Positions 41,661-53,558 of a stretch of DNA of 64,000 nt are shown in pieces. Numbering within the stretch: position 1 is the stretch's first letter; each line of letters starts with the position of its first letter. The notes beneath the pieces were generated by a model. That model had not been told where the DNA came from and ran no database searches. It saw only the letters and a program-made list of their open reading frames with translations. Origin of the DNA: Flavobacterium sp. N2038 (GTDB taxonomy: Bacteria; Bacteroidota; Bacteroidia; Flavobacteriales; Flavobacteriaceae). Location: the NCBI RefSeq assembly GCF_025947185.1, contig NZ_CP110001.1:2356001-2420000 (forward strand), written 5' to 3'. Made by a program: the position numbers and the translations under genes.

Positions 41661-42050
41661 ATGAGAATTTTAAAAAGAATAATACTGAGTACTATTTTAT
41701 TATTAATTTTTAGTTGTAAAAAAAATAATGAAACAAAAAAAGATAATAATCGAATAATTATAAAAACAATCAAAAATGAAAAATTTAAAGTTATTTTTTA
41801 TAAAATCAGTACAATATCAGATATAACTAGTTTTGTTTCTATTCTTGATGGCGAAAAAGAAATAACTATATTCCATGGTAACAATGATTCAGTAATAGAC
41901 ATATATTTCGGAGGAAAGGACACTTTGTTACTAGAGTGTTATAAACCTTCATCTACGATAATTTATGATTATAAAAAAGAATATAATGGATTAAAGATTT
42001 TAAAGGATACTTTAATTTCGGAAGAAGAATATATTAAAAAAACACACTAG
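41661..42050 (+). CDS. Small lipoprotein, candidate immunity protein
   Basis: A 129-residue lipoprotein (lipobox Cys19, IFSC) with a Lys/Asn-rich linker and a small beta-rich domain ('KVIFYKISTISDITSFVSIL', 'IDIYFGGKDTLLLECYK'). No family is recognised. It starts 10 bases after the orphan toxin tail, which suggests that the two were displaced together as a unit. Its codon use and lipoprotein type resemble the other immunity candidates. A terminator follows at 42168-42195. Confidence 0.6.
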   Translation: MRILKRIILSTILLLIFSCKKNNETKKDNNRIIIKTIKNEKFKVIFYKISTISDITSFVSILDGEKEITIFHGNNDSVIDIYFGGKDTLLLECYKPSSTIIYDYKKEYNGLKILKDTLISEEEYIKKTH

Positions 42051-42167
42051 TAGGAGGCAGTATTTCTAAGTGAGTGGGTAATGTAGGTAGTGTTTCAGAG
42101 TTAGTGATATTAGATTCTATATTTTTAACATGTTTAAATAGAGTAATCATTAGCCAAGAGTAATTTA

Positions 42168-42195
42168 AAGATGAGCAGTAATGCTCATCTTTTTT
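42168..42195 (+). terminator. Rho-independent terminator
   Basis: A hairpin AAGATGAGCA-GTAA-TGCTCATCTT followed by TTTTGTTTT. It ends the transcript of the preceding lipoprotein gene, just before repeat copy C. Confidence 0.75.
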
Positions 42196-42207
42196 GTTTT
42201 AATATTG

Positions 42208-42328
42208 CCCCTGCTCTCCGAAGAGTTCCTTATGAAAAGCTGCGCAATCCCGAAAGCTTTCGGGACTGACTTTGCGCATTTTTTATGTTTTTTGAAATTC
42301 GAAACTTCATAAAAGTCTCCCGACTTTT
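42208..42328 (+). repeat. REP-like repeat copy C
   Basis: It has the same head (CTGCTCTCCGAAGAGTTCC...) and tail (TTTGAAATTCGAAACTTCAT...) as copy A. The centre is the palindrome AATCCCGAAAGCTTTCGGGACT (42246-42267) followed by GACTTTGCGCA. A and C are thus two versions of one element that differ in the central hairpin. Confidence 0.8.
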
Positions 42329-42388
42329 GTCTATTTTGTTCTAAAGTAATTCATCAGTAAATAAAAATAATTTACATTTATAAAACTT

Positions 42389-42889
42389 ATGGATATACTA
42401 AAAAAAATAGTAATTGGAGGTGTGTGTGTATTGACTTTTATTAGTTGTAAATACAAAGAAGAAAAAAATACTACTCAACAGAATAAAAGCGAAATTGTTT
42501 TTAAAAGTTGGTTACGAGATACTTTAAATATGCTTAAAAATCAACAGAAATTTGATTATAAAAGAGATATTTTACTAAGTTCAGATTCGTTATCACTTGA
42601 TATTGTGAAAACATTTGATAAAAAAATCAATCCGAAAAACATTGAAAAGATAAAATCTAAAGAATTAATATACGCATTCGATTTGCTAGATAGGAGTCAT
42701 AATAGGCCACAAGAGGAATTTAAATTAAAACTTGTTATTAGCTCTTATTATTCTGTATCGATGGTTGAGCAATTAAAATATGAATACGATAGTGAAATTA
42801 AATTATTTGATGTTATCAAGAAAACTAAAATTGAAAAATATAGATTTGTAAAAGGTAATTTCATTGAGAAAAGGATTTTAAGTTATTAA
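42389..42889 (+). CDS. Lipoprotein, candidate immunity protein
   Basis: A 166-residue lipoprotein (lipobox Cys20, FISC) with a polar linker and a charged, largely helical domain ('DIVKTFDKKINPKNIEKIKS', 'ELIYAFDLLDRSHNRPQEEF'). No family is recognised. It lies alone between repeat copies C and D, where other units carry an immunity candidate with or without a toxin tail. Immunity function is inferred from this position only. Confidence 0.58.
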   Translation: MDILKKIVIGGVCVLTFISCKYKEEKNTTQQNKSEIVFKSWLRDTLNMLKNQQKFDYKRDILLSSDSLSLDIVKTFDKKINPKNIEKIKSKELIYAFDLLDRSHNRPQEEFKLKLVISSYYSVSMVEQLKYEYDSEIKLFDVIKKTKIEKYRFVKGNFIEKRILSY

Positions 42890-42920
42890 AATCTAACAGC
42901 ATAAATTTTTACAATCTATA

Positions 42921-42960
42921 CCTTCGCTCTACGAAGAGTTATTTCTGAAAAGCTGGGCAA
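42921..42960 (+). repeat. REP-like repeat copy D (partial, degenerate)
   Basis: CCTTCGCTCTACGAAGAGTT, then ATTTCTGAAAAGCTGGGCAA, matches only the head of the element, with several changes. No central palindrome or end block follows. Confidence 0.6.
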
Positions 42961-43011
42961 TTAAAATTTCTATATTAAATCTCTGCATATCCAAATTTTA
43001 AATAAAGGCAT

Positions 43012-43036
43012 AAAAAAAGAGACTTATTAGGTCTCT
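43012..43036 (-). terminator. Terminator of the XRE regulator gene
   Basis: Read on the - strand, AGAGACCTAATAAGTCTCT forms a hairpin followed by seven T residues, 29 bases after the stop of the - strand regulator gene. Confidence 0.72.
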
Positions 43037-43064
43037 TGGGTAAATTAGATATTTTTTATAAAGC

Positions 43065-43469
43065 TTATTTATTGATTAATTTTTCAAGCCTTGCCATCAT
43101 TTCATCTTTCTCTTTAAGCATTCGCTCAAACAAAGCAATTTTTTCTTCGTGAAGTTTTTTTATTTCCTCAATCGGATTGTTATTAAAAACCTCAATTTTG
43201 TTATTGAACATTGCATTGTCAGAGAAATTACATGAAATTAAATTCACTGCTTGATCTTCATCAAAATTCTGAAAAGCTTCAACCGGAATTTTTAAAACTG
43301 TTGAAATTTGTTTAAGCAAATTATCTTCAATTACATCTTTCTGCTCGAGCATAGAAATTTTCTTCTGATTCCAGTCTTCACCCAAATCATAAGCCAATGC
43401 TTCCTGCTTTATATTAAGCATTTCTCTAAAGCGTTTTACGTTTTTCCCCTGATGTATTTTCTGTTCCAT
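43065..43469 (-). CDS. XRE-family helix-turn-helix regulator
   Basis: A 134-residue protein. Residues about 8-65 form a Cro/CI-type helix-turn-helix ('NVKRFREMLNIKQEALAYDL', 'WNQKKISMLEQKDVIEDNLL', 'ISTVLKIPVEAFQNF'). The C-terminal 35 residues are a charged coiled coil ('EEIKKLHEEKIALFERMLKE') likely to support dimers. This HTH plus coiled-coil layout is common in flavobacteria and bacteroidetes. It is the only complete gene on the - strand in the window interior and lies between the toxin array and the sugar-utilisation locus, so it could regulate either; nothing visible decides this. Confidence 0.8.
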   Translation of the reverse strand: MEQKIHQGKNVKRFREMLNIKQEALAYDLGEDWNQKKISMLEQKDVIEDNLLKQISTVLKIPVEAFQNFDEDQAVNLISCNFSDNAMFNNKIEVFNNNPIEEIKKLHEEKIALFERMLKEKDEMMARLEKLINK

Positions 43470-43867
43470 AATGAGTGATAATTTCCTGAAGGCTCAAAGA
43501 TAAAGCTATTCGGATTAAAAAATCTGAATTTCAAAGATAGAAAAATATCCTGTATAATATCTGTTTTGTCAGACATTATACCCTGCTGTTAGAAGAGTTT
43601 TATAGGTAACGCTGTTGTAATCCTGAAGACTTTCGGGATTGCGGAGCACTATAGAGAACACTTCGTAGAGCTTGGTAAAATACAATTAACATCAATTTTT
43701 TTTTAAAGCCGGCGAATTAAATATGCAAACAAAAATTGAAGCATGAGTTTAGGAATAAATCCTATGAATTTTTTCTGCACCTTTTGTTTGCGTGCTCAAA
43801 TTAGGGAATATTGAATTAAATTTATTTAATTTGCCTCAAATTATAATCAATTATCGAACAATAGGCA
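43470..43867. other. Gap between divergent XRE and sigma-factor genes
   Basis: This 398-base stretch holds repeat copy E (43580-43673) and must contain the divergent promoters of the XRE and ECF sigma genes. Neither promoter could be assigned with confidence. No coding sequence was seen. Confidence 0.5.
43580..43673 (+). repeat. REP-like repeat copy E (degenerate)
   Basis: ACCCTGCTGTTAGAAGAGTT, then a changed middle, AATCCTGAAGACTTTCGGGATT as the palindrome (43619-43640), and an end 'GCGGAGCACTATAGAGAACA' then 'CTTCGTAGAGCTTGG'. All parts of the element are recognisable but eroded. This is the last copy before the sugar-utilisation locus. Confidence 0.65.
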
Positions 43868-44404
43868 TTGGTTGCAAACGAAAACAATACAGGCGAAAGG
43901 TATATTAGAAAAATATTTGACGAGCATTATCGATCGCTTGTTCAATTTGCAAATCGTTTTCTGAGCATAGATGAATGTGAAGATTTAGTTCAGGATATTT
44001 TTATAAGCATATGGGAAAAAGAAAATGCATTTCAAGACGAACTGCATCTTAAGGTTTACCTATACAAGGCTGTTCGCAATAAATGTTATAATGTTATAAA
44101 GCATAATCTGGTAAAAAATAAGTATGCAGAAAACGCTATTCAGTCTTTAGAAGATGATGATTTGTTCTTAAAACAAATTCTTGAAGAAGATATAGTGTGC
44201 CAGCTCTATAAAGCAATTGAGGTTTTACCCGATCGAAAAAAAGAAATTATAAAACTAAGTCTTAAAGGACTTAAAAATACTGAAATTGCAGAAGAGTTAG
44301 GAATACAACTTCAAACAGTTAAAACATTAAAAAGCCAATCGTATAAAATATTAAGAGAACAGTTCCGGGATTTAGAATCAATTATTTATTTTTTATTGGT
44401 TTAA
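43868..44404 (+). CDS. ECF sigma-70 factor of the Bacteroidota expansion family
   Basis: A 178-residue extracytoplasmic-function sigma factor. Region 2 is seen in 'IFDEHYRSLVQFANRFLSID' and 'EDLVQDIFISIWEKE' (about residues 16-58), and region 4 in 'AIEVLPDRKKEIIKLSLKGL' and 'NTEIAEELGIQLQTVKTLKS' (about residues 117-160). There is no ATG near the N-terminus in this frame; TTG 43868 is the best start. A FecR anti-sigma gene follows, then SusC with an STN signalling domain, the classical arrangement in which substrate binding at the outer-membrane receptor releases the sigma factor to transcribe the susCD genes. Confidence 0.87.
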   Translation: MVANENNTGERYIRKIFDEHYRSLVQFANRFLSIDECEDLVQDIFISIWEKENAFQDELHLKVYLYKAVRNKCYNVIKHNLVKNKYAENAIQSLEDDDLFLKQILEEDIVCQLYKAIEVLPDRKKEIIKLSLKGLKNTEIAEELGIQLQTVKTLKSQSYKILREQFRDLESIIYFLLV

Positions 44405-44500
44405 TATTTTTTAGACGCTGTCATTTTAAAAATTACTGTAGCGTTTAATGGGTTTATTTTTAATGATTTATTCTCCTGATTAAACACTGCAAATGAAGCG

Positions 44501-44532
44501 AAATAGTAAATAAAAACTTTTTTTTACTATTT
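44501..44532 (+). other. AT-rich hairpin between sigma and FecR genes
   Basis: AAATAGTAAA ... TTTACTATTT with a 12-base loop, in the 199-base gap between the sigma and FecR genes. It is only A/T pairs with one or two G/C, and a T-rich run lies inside the loop rather than after the stem. It could be a weak terminator or a protein-binding site. Confidence 0.35.
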
Positions 44533-44603
44533 GATAAAAAAAACTGATTTTTCAATAGTACCTTTTTAAATAGTAGTTGTTCTATAATAAATCAACCTAT
44601 AGA

Positions 44604-45779
44604 ATGACAGATATTTTTCAAATTTCCAAATTATTAATCAAACGAAAACTTAAAGTCTTAACAGATTCTGAGAAAGCAATATTGAAAGATTTTGCCAAAA
44701 AGAACTCGTTTGTAAAGGAAATCAAAATTAAAAATTTAGCCGATAAAATTGACTCTTATTCAGAAATTGATACGGAAAGGGCATGGGAAATACTGGAAGC
44801 TAAGTATCAGGAAAAAAATAAAAAACCTGTTTTTATATTAAATAAAAAGTCTTTGTTTAAATATGCCGCGGCCGCTGTGGTAATAAGTTCGTTAGCTATA
44901 ACCTTATTCTACAAAGATAAAATATTTAATAAGTCGACTGAAACTCCTGAAGTTATTGTAAAGAATGATATTGAAAATATTAAACCAGGCACAGATAAGG
45001 CAACTCTGACTTTAGGCGATGGTTCGAATATAGCATTAGAAAAAGGAACTCCTATTCAAACTCAAAATGCACACAGTAATGGCGGAGAAATTATTTACAA
45101 AGACAGTAAACAAAAGACATCAAAGCTTGTTTATAATTATTTAACGATTCCCAGAGGTGGTCAATTTGTTATAAAATTATCAGATGGCACAAAAGTGTGG
45201 CTGAATTCTGCGTCTCAATTAAAATTTCCTGTAGCCTTTATAGATGGAGCATCGAGAGATGTAGAATTGGTCTATGGTGAGGCATATTTTGAAGTGTCAC
45301 ACAGTACTGAGCATAAAGGAGCTCATTTTCAGGTTTATAATAAAAATCAAAAAGTAGAGGTTGTTGGAACTGAGTTTAATATAAAAGCATACAACGACGA
45401 GTCAAATGTTTATACCACTCTGGTAAATGGAAAAGTCAATGTTGAAACAGGAAACAAGAAATTAAGTTTATCTCCAAATCAACAACTAAATCTGGATCTT
45501 AAAAGCAACACTTCAATAATTAAAACGGTGAATGCCTATAACGAAATATCCTGGAAAGACGGAATCTTTAGTTTTAAAGGAAAACCATTAAAAGAGATTA
45601 TGAAAGTAATATCAAGATGGTATGATGTTGATGTGGTTTTTGTAGATAAAAACCTTGAAAATGTGCAGTTTAAAGGCAGTCTTGATAAAAAACAATCGCT
45701 GGAAGAGATTTTATCAATTATGAAATCGACTACAATTGACAGCTATGAAATTAAAGATAAAACTCTAATGATTAAATAA
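44604..45779 (+). CDS. FecR-family anti-sigma factor
   Basis: From ATG 44604 the product has 391 residues; an in-frame start at 44577 is less likely. A cytoplasmic N-terminus (about residues 1-80) binds the sigma factor. One membrane helix follows ('FKYAAAAVVISSLAITLFY', about residues 86-105), then the periplasmic FecR domain ('YNYLTIPRGGQFVIKLSDGT', 'VWLNSASQLKFP', 'VELVYGEAYFEVS', 'VVGTEFNIKAY'). The C-terminal DUF4974 domain ('FSFKGKPLKEIMKVISRWYD', 'FKGSLDKKQSLEEILSIM') contacts the STN domain of the SusC receptor in this type of system. It lies between the sigma factor and SusC genes as expected. Confidence 0.9.
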   Translation: MTDIFQISKLLIKRKLKVLTDSEKAILKDFAKKNSFVKEIKIKNLADKIDSYSEIDTERAWEILEAKYQEKNKKPVFILNKKSLFKYAAAAVVISSLAITLFYKDKIFNKSTETPEVIVKNDIENIKPGTDKATLTLGDGSNIALEKGTPIQTQNAHSNGGEIIYKDSKQKTSKLVYNYLTIPRGGQFVIKLSDGTKVWLNSASQLKFPVAFIDGASRDVELVYGEAYFEVSHSTEHKGAHFQVYNKNQKVEVVGTEFNIKAYNDESNVYTTLVNGKVNVETGNKKLSLSPNQQLNLDLKSNTSIIKTVNAYNEISWKDGIFSFKGKPLKEIMKVISRWYDVDVVFVDKNLENVQFKGSLDKKQSLEEILSIMKSTTIDSYEIKDKTLMIK

Positions 45780-45980
45780 GCTTTTTTTGATACTTAGATG
45801 TGCTAATTGTCTGAAAAAGAATAAAATAAATTTTACTAACTAATTATAACCAAAATAACAATATTGCCTATGACATAAAAAAAAAGAAGGATAGAGTTTA
45901 ACCGTCCAAAGTACTAACTCTACCCCCTTATGAAATTATCAATTAATTAAAATTTTTAACTAAAAAATAATGACAAATTT

Positions 45981-48900
45981 ATGAAAATTAATTTTAAGCA
46001 CCCCCATTTTTACTTTAGAAAGGGGCTATTAATGAATATTATGCGAACATTCATCTTTTTATTTTGCACAACACTTTTTGCCTTAACTCCTGAAAATGTT
46101 TTGTCACAACAATCAAAAATTGAGGTGAAAGAAAATAAAAAAATGTCTATAGATGAAGTTTTCGACTTGATTATGGATCAAACGGATTATAAATTCTTTT
46201 ATGAAGAGGGAATTTTTAAAGGGCTTCCGATGGTAACTCTGAAAAAAGGGACTATAAAAACAAATGATCTTTTAAAGCAAAGTCTTGTAAATGCAAACAT
46301 AGATATTGTTATTGGTAAAAATAATACCGTAATTATTAAAGAAAAACCAAAGAGTGTTGTTTCGGTTTTGCAAAAAATCAAGATAACCGGAACAGTGACT
46401 GATTTTGCAGGGATCCCCATACCCGGAGCAAATGTTACTGAAAAAGGAACTAAGAACAGCACCCAGACTGACTTTAATGGTAAATTTATTATAGAAGTAA
46501 CAAATAATAATGCCATATTAGAATTTAGCTATATCGGGATGATATCGCAAGAAAAACCAGCCAGCTCTGTAGTTGTAAATGTACAATTAAGGGAGAATAC
46601 TACAGAACTGGATAATATTGTAGTAACGGCATTAGGAATAAAGAGAGAGAAAAAAGCTTTAGGTTATGCTTCACAAGAAGTAAAAGGAACCGATTTAACA
46701 GCAGGGATTGCAAGCGGAAACTTTCTTAATGAACTGTCTGGAAAAGCGGCAGGGGTATATATTAGAAAAAATACAAACTTTGGAGGTTCTACAAATGTAA
46801 TTTCGAGAGGAGTAAAGAGTCTTACAGGAAATAATCAGATGCTTATCGTAATAGATGGTGTTCCTATTAACAACTCGACAGTAAATTCAAGTACGGCATC
46901 ACAAGGAGCAAGAAACACTTATGACTATGGTAATGCTGCCATGGATATTAATCCTGATGATATTGAGTCGGTAAACGTGTTAAAAGGTGCCGCAGCTTCT
47001 GCCTTGTATGGATGGCAGGCCGGTAATGGTGTTATTATGATTACCACCAAAAAAGGTAAAGCTACCAAAGGAATGGGGATTACTGTTTCGAGTGAATTTA
47101 GTGTAGGCTCTATCGATAAAAAAACGTTTCCGGTTTACCAGAGTAAATACGGGCAAGGTTATGGGCCGAGCTATGATGCAGCGGGTAATCCAAAAGGAAT
47201 TCCAGTAGGACCAACAGGAGCCTTTTTTACGATAGATAAAAATGGTAATCAGGTTGTAACTACTACTGATGATGCCTCTTATGGTGTGGCTTTTGATCCA
47301 AATCTTTCTGTTTATACGTGGGAATCCTATACACCGTATTCTTCAAAGTATGGACAGAAATCAGCATGGCAGGCAGCTAAAAATGGCCCAATTAGTTTTT
47401 TTCAAACTGCGACAACATTCAATAATTCTATATCTCTTGAAGACGCTAATGACAAAACCAATTTTATTTTAAATTACAATAATTTTAAAGAGACCGGGAT
47501 ATTGCCTAATAGTGAATTAAAGAAAAACAATGCCAGTATCAAGTTAAATCACAAATTTACAGATAAATTTTCGACTAGTGTTTTTGCAAATTACATGACA
47601 CAAAGTACAGTTGGTAGAAATAGTTCAGGATACACAGGAGATAACATCACAGGATGGTTTCGCCAATGGTGGGCTACCAATGCTGACCTGAAATCTCAAA
47701 AAGAGGTTTTTGAAAATTCGGGAGGACAGAATATATCCTGGCTTATGGGAGATCCTGCCAATGGAAATACGGCTCCTAAAACGATGGATAATCCCTATTT
47801 TACCCGATACAAAAATTACCAGTCTGACGAAAGAAACCGTTTTATTGGTTATGCTCAATTGGATTACAAATTTACAGATTGGTTATCAGCTTCCGGAAAA
47901 GCAAGTATAGATAGTTACTCGGAGCTGCGTGAAGAAAGAAAAGCTACAGGATCTATTAATGGATCATTTGGTCTGAGCAGGGCAAATGTACCTTCAGGAT
48001 ATCAAAAATATGTTGGTTCGTTTTCTGAGCAAAATTATCAGTTTATCCTAACGTTTAATAAAAAAATAGGGGAGGACTTTTCTGTAAATGCTTTAGCAGG
48101 GGTAAATAGTTTAAGAACAAAAAGTAATTCAACTCTTGCTTCAACAGATGGAGGACTTATTATTCCGGGTATTTATGCATTATCAAATTCAGTAAATCCG
48201 TCACCGTTTCCGTTAGAATCAGAGAATAATTCTGCGGTAAATAGTTCTTATGCTTCTCTTTCTTTAGGATACAAAGATTTCTTGTATTTAGAAGGGACAG
48301 TTAGAAATGATGCGTTTTCTACCTTACCAAAAGGAAATAATTCGTTAAATACATTTTCTACTTCTGCGAGTTATGTTTTTTCACAACATATTAAAGCAGA
48401 TTGGTTGTCTTTCGGAAAATTAAGAGCAAGTTATGCAGAGAATCCACAAGGGAATATTGATTTGTATTCATTAGGTGAGGTTTATGATAAAAATAATCCA
48501 TTTGGTTCAAATCAAATTTATTCAATACCAAACAGAAGTAATAATCCTGATTTACGTCCTGTAAAAACGGCCTCTGAAGAACTTGGTCTGGAAATGCAGT
48601 TTTTGCGTAAAAGAGTTGGTTTTGATGTTAGTGTTTATAAGAGTTTAAGTAATGACCAGATCTTTCCTGTAGATTATTCTACTGCAACAGGTAATTCATC
48701 AAGATATGTAAATGCAGGATCAGTTGAAAATAAAGGGATCGAGGTACAATTTAATGTAACTCCAATACAAACAAAAGATTTTAATTGGGATATTTTTGTA
48801 AACTGGTCTAAAAATGAGAATACCCTTGTGTCATTGGCATCTGGAATTGAAACGCTTTCAATAGGAGGATTTCAGGGAATAGGTATCGTGGCAAAAGTAG

Positions 48901-49586
48901 GTCATCCTTACGGAGATATAGTGGGTAAAGACTATGTGTATGCTGCAGATGGACAAAAAATTACAGAGAATGGTCTTTATGTAATGACTACCACAACAAA
49001 TAATGTTATTGGTAATATTACCCCGGATTGGATTGGTGGACTTCGTAATAAATTTACATACAAACAAGTTTCGTTTGGTTTCTTAATCGATGTACAACAC
49101 GGAGGAGATCTTTACTCTTTGGATCAGGCATACGGCCAGCATACAGGTTTGTATGAATCTACAGCAGGATATAACGAATTAGGAAATCCGGTAAGAAACA
49201 CACTTGCAAATGGAGGCGGACTGATACTTCCGGGAGTGAACAAAGATGGTACACCCAACACAACCAGAACACCACGCCCTGAAGTTGCAGGCAGTATTTA
49301 TGGATATAAAGCCAATCCGGAAAAAGCCTATATATACGATGCAAGTTTTGTTAAATTAAGAGAGGTAAGCCTTGGCTATACATTTCCATCAGAGTTTGTA
49401 TCTAAAATGGAATTGACAGATTTAAGAGTTTCTTTAATAGGGTCTAATTTATGGATAATTAACAAAAATCTTCCTGATGCAGATCCAGAAAGCGGAGTTA
49501 GTGCAGGTAACTTATCTTCAGGTTATTCCGGAGGTTCACTTCCTTCAACTAGAAACATTGGTTTTAACCTAACTTTAAAATTTTAA
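45981..49586 (+). CDS. SusC/RagA-type TonB-dependent receptor with STN domain
   Basis: A 1201-residue outer-membrane receptor. After the signal sequence (about residues 1-43, ending LSQQ) there is an STN signalling domain (about residues 50-125, 'MSIDEVFDLIMDQTDYKFFY'), a carboxypeptidase-D-like domain ('ITGTVTDFAGIPIPGANVTE', about 132-210), then the plug ('LDNIVVTALGIKREKKALGY', 'LMIVIDG'-type strand, 'VLKGAAASALYGWQAGNGVI') and a 22-strand barrel to the C-terminal 'NIGFNLTLKF'. It imports an oligosaccharide with TonB energy while the STN domain signals to FecR. The GH97 and GH65 genes that follow suggest an alpha-linked gluco-oligosaccharide. SusD overlaps its stop codon by one base. Confidence 0.92.
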   Translation: MKINFKHPHFYFRKGLLMNIMRTFIFLFCTTLFALTPENVLSQQSKIEVKENKKMSIDEVFDLIMDQTDYKFFYEEGIFKGLPMVTLKKGTIKTNDLLKQSLVNANIDIVIGKNNTVIIKEKPKSVVSVLQKIKITGTVTDFAGIPIPGANVTEKGTKNSTQTDFNGKFIIEVTNNNAILEFSYIGMISQEKPASSVVVNVQLRENTTELDNIVVTALGIKREKKALGYASQEVKGTDLTAGIASGNFLNELSGKAAGVYIRKNTNFGGSTNVISRGVKSLTGNNQMLIVIDGVPINNSTVNSSTASQGARNTYDYGNAAMDINPDDIESVNVLKGAAASALYGWQAGNGVIMITTKKGKATKGMGITVSSEFSVGSIDKKTFPVYQSKYGQGYGPSYDAAGNPKGIPVGPTGAFFTIDKNGNQVVTTTDDASYGVAFDPNLSVYTWESYTPYSSKYGQKSAWQAAKNGPISFFQTATTFNNSISLEDANDKTNFILNYNNFKETGILPNSELKKNNASIKLNHKFTDKFSTSVFANYMTQSTVGRNSSGYTGDNITGWFRQWWATNADLKSQKEVFENSGGQNISWLMGDPANGNTAPKTMDNPYFTRYKNYQSDERNRFIGYAQLDYKFTDWLSASGKASIDSYSELREERKATGSINGSFGLSRANVPSGYQKYVGSFSEQNYQFILTFNKKIGEDFSVNALAGVNSLRTKSNSTLASTDGGLIIPGIYALSNSVNPSPFPLESENNSAVNSSYASLSLGYKDFLYLEGTVRNDAFSTLPKGNNSLNTFSTSASYVFSQHIKADWLSFGKLRASYAENPQGNIDLYSLGEVYDKNNPFGSNQIYSIPNRSNNPDLRPVKTASEELGLEMQFLRKRVGFDVSVYKSLSNDQIFPVDYSTATGNSSRYVNAGSVENKGIEVQFNVTPIQTKDFNWDIFVNWSKNENTLVSLASGIETLSIGGFQGIGIVAKVGHPYGDIVGKDYVYAADGQKITENGLYVMTTTTNNVIGNITPDWIGGLRNKFTYKQVSFGFLIDVQHGGDLYSLDQAYGQHTGLYESTAGYNELGNPVRNTLANGGGLILPGVNKDGTPNTTRTPRPEVAGSIYGYKANPEKAYIYDASFVKLREVSLGYTFPSEFVSKMELTDLRVSLIGSNLWIINKNLPDADPESGVSAGNLSSGYSGGSLPSTRNIGFNLTLKF

Positions 49587-51088
49587 TGATGAAAAAAATA
49601 CTATTATTAATAGCTGTTGTAAGCCTATCTTTTTCGTGCAGCTCAGATATTACAGACATAAATACTGATCCTAAAAAACCTAGCAGTACACAACCTGAAT
49701 ATTTATTTACCGGAGCTCAGAAAGCATTAGTAGATCAGGTAGTTACAACTAGTCAGGTTTTTAGGTTATTTTCGCAGCAATGGGCATCAACTACAATTCC
49801 TTCTACGAGTCAATACGTTATTCCAGATATTCCAGATGCACGTTTTACCGTATTTTACAGAGATGTGTTAAGAGATTTTTCTGCTGCAAAAACGATGATT
49901 CAAAATGCTGCTACTTCGAGCGCAGCATCTGATATAGCTATTAAGCAAAATAAACTGGCACTTATAGATATTTTAGAGGTTTACAGTTACAGTATGCTGG
50001 TAGATACCTTTGGAAATGTACCTTATTCTCAGGCTCTTGATATTAAGAATTATCCTTTGCCAGCTTATGATGATGCTAAAACTATTTATATGGATCTTAT
50101 AGCAAGATTAATGGAAGATTCTGCCATATTGAGAGCAAATTCGGCTAATCCTAATTTTGGCAGTGCAGATATTATTTATGGCGGAAACGCGGCAAGTACT
50201 GCAAAATGGGCAAAATTTGCCAATTCATTAATTATCAAATTAGCTGTAACTATTTCAGATGTTGATCCTGCTTTTGCGGCGACTACCGTTCAGACTGCTC
50301 TTGCAGCGGGCCCGTTAGCAAGCAATGCTGATAATACCAAATTAACCTATTTGACGACTACAGGAAATCAAAACCCATTGTACAATACTTTAGTAACCAG
50401 CAATAGAAATGATTTCATTCCGGCTGAACCTTTTGTTGCAGCAATGGATGCTATAGTTCCCGGAGGTGACCCAAGGATGGCAAAATATTTTGTTAATGCT
50501 ACCAATCCTGCACCAGCGCTTCCGGCAGGACGCACTTTTATAGGAGGTACTTATGGTGAAGCCAATGTTTTTTCGACCTATTCGCACATAACGACAACAT
50601 TAAACAATCCGGTGTTTCCTGGTACTTTGTTTGATTATTCTGAATTGCAGTTTTTATTGGCTGAAGCGGCTGAGAAAAATTTAATTCCGGGAGGTTCTGC
50701 TAAAGCTAAAACATACTATGATGCAGGAATAACTGCTTCAATGTTAGATTGGGGAGTAGCTGCGACCGCTATCACAACTTATCTGGCAAGTCCTAAAGTA
50801 GCCTATACAAATGCTCAAAGTGGAGCAACGTACAAAGAAAAAATTGGTAATCAAGCTTGGTTTGCCCTTTATAACAGAGGATTTGAAGCATGGACATCTT
50901 ATAGAAGATTAGATTTTCCAATTTTAAAATCACCTAATGCAGCCGTAAACAGAGGTATTCTGACTGTTCCTGTGCGCTATCTTTATCCTGGAGCCGAGCA
51001 GACAAAAAATGAAACCAACTATATTAAAGCAGCTAGTGATATTGGCGGTGATTTGATGAACACTAAACTATTTTGGGATAAATTTTAG
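49586..51088 (+). CDS. SusD/RagB-type nutrient-binding outer-membrane lipoprotein
   Basis: A 500-residue lipoprotein (lipobox Cys18, SFSC). 'DITDINTDPKKPSSTQPEYL' at the mature start, 'YSYSMLVDTFGNVPYSQAL' near residue 135, 'YGGNAASTAKWAKFANSLII' near 200 and 'FALYNRGFEAWTSYRRLDFP' near 430 are typical of the SusD-like group 2 (PF12771) family. It caps the SusC barrel and captures the oligosaccharide. Its ATG overlaps the SusC stop (TAATG), so the two are made in equal amounts. A strong terminator follows at about 51190, so the enzyme genes may be read from a separate promoter or by read-through. Confidence 0.9.
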   Translation: MMKKILLLIAVVSLSFSCSSDITDINTDPKKPSSTQPEYLFTGAQKALVDQVVTTSQVFRLFSQQWASTTIPSTSQYVIPDIPDARFTVFYRDVLRDFSAAKTMIQNAATSSAASDIAIKQNKLALIDILEVYSYSMLVDTFGNVPYSQALDIKNYPLPAYDDAKTIYMDLIARLMEDSAILRANSANPNFGSADIIYGGNAASTAKWAKFANSLIIKLAVTISDVDPAFAATTVQTALAAGPLASNADNTKLTYLTTTGNQNPLYNTLVTSNRNDFIPAEPFVAAMDAIVPGGDPRMAKYFVNATNPAPALPAGRTFIGGTYGEANVFSTYSHITTTLNNPVFPGTLFDYSELQFLLAEAAEKNLIPGGSAKAKTYYDAGITASMLDWGVAATAITTYLASPKVAYTNAQSGATYKEKIGNQAWFALYNRGFEAWTSYRRLDFPILKSPNAAVNRGILTVPVRYLYPGAEQTKNETNYIKAASDIGGDLMNTKLFWDKF

Positions 51089-51187
51089 TCCTGATAAGAT
51101 TATGTTTTCTTAATTAAGATGACAATCTAAGATTGGATAACAATTCAATTTAAGATTACAGAAGATAAAAAAGTTTAGTTTTTAGCT

Positions 51188-51236
51188 AAAAAAAATAACC
51201 CCATTTATTTTTTGTAATTGGGGTTATTCTTTTTTA
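51188..51236 (+). terminator. Terminator after susD
   Basis: A hairpin with stem AAAATAACCCC / GGGGTTATTCTTTT separated by an 18-base A/T loop, followed by a T-run. It separates the receptor genes from the glycosidase genes. Confidence 0.75.
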
Positions 51237-51283
51237 CAGTATCAGACGATTTCAAGAAAACGATTCAAATAAAACAATATTAA

Positions 51284-53424
<2,141 letters not shown>

Positions 53425-53558
53425 AAAATGTTTTAGGATTTTAGATGATATAAGCTCTTTCAATTATGAATCAAGACTTAGATTTGAAACTAGAATAAAA
53501 GTTAATTATTAAATTACAATCAGTGGGTTATATTAGTTATAAATAAAAAATCAAGAAT